Shown: positions 19,481 to 22,405 of the stretch, piece by piece
How the letters are laid out: each line of letters begins with the position of its first letter
How positions within the stretch are numbered: the first letter of the stretch is position 1
Source: Welwitschia mirabilis
Taxonomy: Eukaryota > Gnetophyta > Gnetopsida > Welwitschiales
DNA: 22,405 bases
Assembly (NCBI GenBank): GCA_051453625.1
Contig: JBOZIK010000001.1
Location: 11,480,446 to 11,502,850 of the forward strand
Direction of reading: 5' to 3'
Translations under genes and position numbers: made by a program
Notes under the pieces: generated by a model
Told to the model about the DNA's origin: nothing
The model's input: only the letters and a program-made list of their open reading frames with translations
Database searches by the model: none

Positions 19481-21809
19481 TATAACTAAAATATTTGATT
19501 GGTAATTAACAATTTTAAATCATGTTTAAATTATGATAATCATTTTAACATTACCAAAGAATGTTTTCAAGCATTTTAAACATGGCAAACATGATCACAT
19601 CCATTCCAAAAATTACATATTTATAAATACACTAATAAATATTGTAAAGTTAATAAATTTTGTTAAATATTACATTGAACTTCAGCAACTAAACTTTTTA
19701 TGTATATCATTAATGATTTAATCTATTTAATCCAAATACATATAAAAAATTAATAAAAAACTTGGTAAAATTTCATGGTCAATTATTAAATTTATGTAAT
19801 CATCACTACCATTTTATTATAATTTACTAGTCCCATGATAAATAAATGTATGAAATAAAAATAAAATAAATGCATGATAAATAAATTGATAAATTTATTT
19901 AATCCTACTTAAATGGAAACTAACTATTAATTACAGGAAATGTAGAAATCTAATTAGTGAATGAGCTCATTTCATTTTAAATTTTATGTTTTAACATTAT
20001 GTTCATCACATAAGAATGAGTTGTACTTCTTCTTAGGATTATCCAAATACAAACCCATGATGATTTTCTAATCATAAGATTCTAAGTTCCGTTCAAGAGT
20101 TTTAACACTAGCTTCTAGAAACCATTGATGAACTAAGGAACTAAGTTATAGAAAATTAATTTCTTCTTAATGACTTTTTTTTTTTACTTCTAACATGCTC
20201 TAGCTATGAAACTAGATCTTCATGTTTTATCATAAATACTAATGATGTTGAGAGTATGTCTTTAGGAAGATTATTAATCAAAGGAGTATTTATGTTTCTC
20301 AGTTATGAAAAAATGCTAGGAACCATTTATTCTTAAAAGAGTAAAGGGGTAATATTAACATTTAGCATATGTGGCAATCAATTCACATAAAACTAGGAAT
20401 ACTTTATCTCATTTTTTGAGAATTACTAACTACTTTATGTAAACGGTAAAGTAAAAATTTAAGATGAGAACAACTAGAAGTAGAAGATAATTGTGAAATG
20501 ACAAGTATATAAGCAAATAAGGATATAAAAATATGAAGGGTAATATTAGAACTAAATATGTAAAGGTTTTAATGATGGAAGTAAAATTGAAGAGATTATT
20601 AAAATGATAGAAAAATAGTTATTATTTGTAAAGCAAGGTAAGTTCTAAATTGCTAGATCTTCATCATTTTATTGTTAAGATGATTAGAATGTGTAGTATT
20701 AAGTAAATAACTCCCTAAGTGCATGTCACTAATACAAAAAATTTAATTACTCTAATTAATTGCTTCCATAATGTTGACCAAGTTGACTCATGAATAGAGA
20801 AATTTAGTTAGTAAGGTAGGTGATTATGATGAATATCTATACCATTTTAAAAGAATAATAAAATATTTGGGTTATTCCCTCTTTACATTTTCCCTTTAGG
20901 TATCCTAATATTCATCAAATTAATATTAAAATTTCTAGGATATAAATTTGCTAACGAATTATGATGTATAAGGTAGAGTACTACAACATAAGATCCTAAG
21001 GAATGAAAGGGTTAAATTAAAAAACAATGGAATGGTAAACTTGTATTGCATTAAAGGAACTTGATATTTGGATATGATAACTAACTTAGGTTATAATAAA
21101 AAGAGTGTAACACCTAACAGAGGAGTAACAATCCTTATGAAAAAGTCCAAATCATGGTTAACTAACCTTCTAATGGGGTTCTCATGGCTACCATATTGCA
21201 TTGAAAAAGATCCCTCTTAAGAATATTTGTCTTAATGAACTTGTAGTAGAAAATTATGATTTATTTCTTATTTTATTTTTATCTTTCTTTCTTCTTATTT
21301 TTAATTAATATTTATTAATCTCTTCCATGCAATACACAGTATGTGATATGATGAGAAATCAATAGAAAAAATTAACAAATTAGTTTATGAAAGAATATCA
21401 TATTTCATCAAATGCTAAAGCTATGATTTAAAGGAGAAACTACCTCTTTTTATAATTTCATACATCTTCAGGATTTAAAAGGTGATACTATTTATACCAA
21501 TTAACTTAGTACAACCAAGAGATTATCAAGATAATTTATTCTTATATTCTCAAGAGTTATAAGATGATAATAAGAGAGGTTTTTAATACACTTATTTAAG
21601 TAAAGGTATAAGTTAAAAATGGCATAAGTAAAATGAATAACTTCTAATGAAACAGATTTAAAAATAAAAGTTTTAGTATCAAGTCATAAGGTTCTTGAAT
21701 AATTAAATAAAGATATTCTGACTTATTTTCATAATATAATTTTATTCAATGTTTATTCATAATGAATTAGCTATAATTCATTAGGTTCTTAATCTCATTC
21801 TAATTTTCA
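19481..21809. other. Anonymous AT-rich stretch
   Basis: No coding region is supported; an open frame at 19533-19721 has no domain and is of chance length. An A/T-only-like run at about 19838-19905 is low complexity. The string TGTAACACC at 21106-21114 resembles the start of many plant gypsy LTRs but has no visible partner. The right end may contain the worn 3' part of the minus-strand gypsy element at 21810-22280. Confidence 0.4.
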
Positions 21810-22280
21810 TTGACAACATCAAAACATTCTTCCCATTTGGTAATCAGTTTTCCACAAAATTATGTAGTATCATGTTGCAGAGTAAAAATTTATCTCCTAG
21901 GTTATTATTCATTGTTAATTAACTAAATTTTATCTCATTTAATTGAGATTATTAACTTATAAAATTCATCTTAGAATACTTTCTTCATTACTGAGGTCTA
22001 ATTTCTATATCAACTTTTATGGCTTTTGTTGAATTTCTACTAGAAATAGGCATTGTTTCTCATAAACCACTTGATATGGCACATAATCTAAGGAATTTCT
22101 CCATTTTTTCGTATATGCTCAAAATGCATCATTTAGTCTTTTATATCATTTCTTATTAGAAGTAACTATTTTGACTAAAATTCTTTGAATCTCTTAGTTT
22201 GAATTTTTAACTTAGCCATTTGTTTGTAAATGATAACTGATTACCATTTTGTACATAATTTCTAATGATTTCAATAATGT
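21810..22280 (-). pseudogene. Ty3/gypsy integrase remnant (Athila/Tat-like)
   Basis: Read from about 22265 downward: MYKMVISYHLQTNG*VKNSN, EIQRIL, then RLNDAF*AYTKKWRNSLDYV and PYQVVYEKQCLFLVEIQQK, and near the end LGDKFLLCNMILHNFVEN with GKLITKWEECFDVV in another frame. This is the late integrase core and C-terminal region: Y-H-P-Q-T-N-G-Q-x-E, S-N-R-E-I-K-x-I-L, L-x-D-A-L-W-A-Y-R-T, P-Y-x-L-V-Y-G-K-x-C-H-L-P-V-E, then G-x-K-V-L-L-Y-N-S-R-L-x-x-F-P-G-K-L, S-R-W. Q-T-N-G plus the H-L-P-V-E type block favour Athila/Tat over chromovirus, so this is unrelated to the pol at 8867-10514. The catalytic Glu in Q-x-E is now Lys (VKNSN), and a Trp stop is seen in DAF*AY. Upstream domains would lie beyond the right edge. 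Confidence 0.8.
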
Positions 22281-22405
22281 ATTCATGGTTTAATTAATAA
22301 AGTAAGATTATTGATCACTAGTAAGTACACACTGTTGCGGTGTGTATTTGTGCAATAGTTCACATTTCAATTTCAATCCTGTTAATTATAAATAAGATGT
22401 AAAAT

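Noticed and set aside
19533-19721. Open frame of 62 residues on the plus strand
   Set aside because: His-, Ile- and Asn-rich chance frame without any motif.
21106-21114. TGTAACACC as the start of a gypsy LTR
   Set aside because: A nine-base match with no partner LTR, no matching CA end and no primer-binding site found; kept only as a hint.
1-22405. CRISPR array, prokaryotic operon, defence system or integrated virus
   Set aside because: No regular repeat-spacer pattern, no ribosome-binding-site-led gene clusters, and all recognisable domains belong to plant retrotransposons. I found no previously undescribed working system here.

Overview
No intact gene is visible in this 22.4 kb window. 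It is very AT-rich (by eye about three quarters A+T), and every longer reading frame is broken by stops and frameshifts. What can be recognised are worn fragments of plant-type retroelements: a non-LTR (LINE-type) ORF1 with a DUF4283-like domain and two CCHC zinc knuckles, a Ty1/copia element of SIRE/Maximus-like character, a Ty3/gypsy chromovirus-like pol, and a second gypsy integrase of Athila/Tat-like character. This combination points to intergenic nuclear DNA of a flowering plant. I cannot name the species. Nothing suggests a bacterial, organellar or viral genome.

Layout. 1-960: non-coding, with an old minisatellite of about 22 bp units. 1001-1936 (minus): LINE ORF1 remnant. 1937-8640: mostly anonymous AT-rich DNA with a 28 bp tandem duplication (2518-2573), a weak copia integrase trace (about 3360-3520) and a 103 bp diverged duplication (5988-6193). 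8641-8706: 33 bp tandem duplication. 8867-10514 (minus): gypsy pol, read from high to low coordinate as reverse transcriptase, RNase H, integrase. 11420-11680 (plus): possible gypsy gag trace. 12120-17410 (plus): copia element in the order gag, zinc knuckle, coiled linker, protease, GAG-pre-integrase, integrase, (RT missing), RNase H. Its RT is replaced by a segment of about 1.7 kb bounded by direct repeats of about 148 bp. 17804-17886: sharp purine-rich tract. 17890-21800: anonymous DNA with degenerate repeats near 19200-19480. 21810-22280 (minus): second gypsy integrase, probably continuing past the right edge.

Nothing here works together as a system; the region is a graveyard of overlapping insertions. 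Many of the breaking stop codons sit where the family has Trp, Gln or Arg (TGG, CAA, CGA changed to TAG/TGA, TAA, TGA). That is the pattern expected if methylated, silenced copies decayed by C-to-T deamination. Family assignments come from reading translated frames by eye against remembered conserved blocks, not from a database search.
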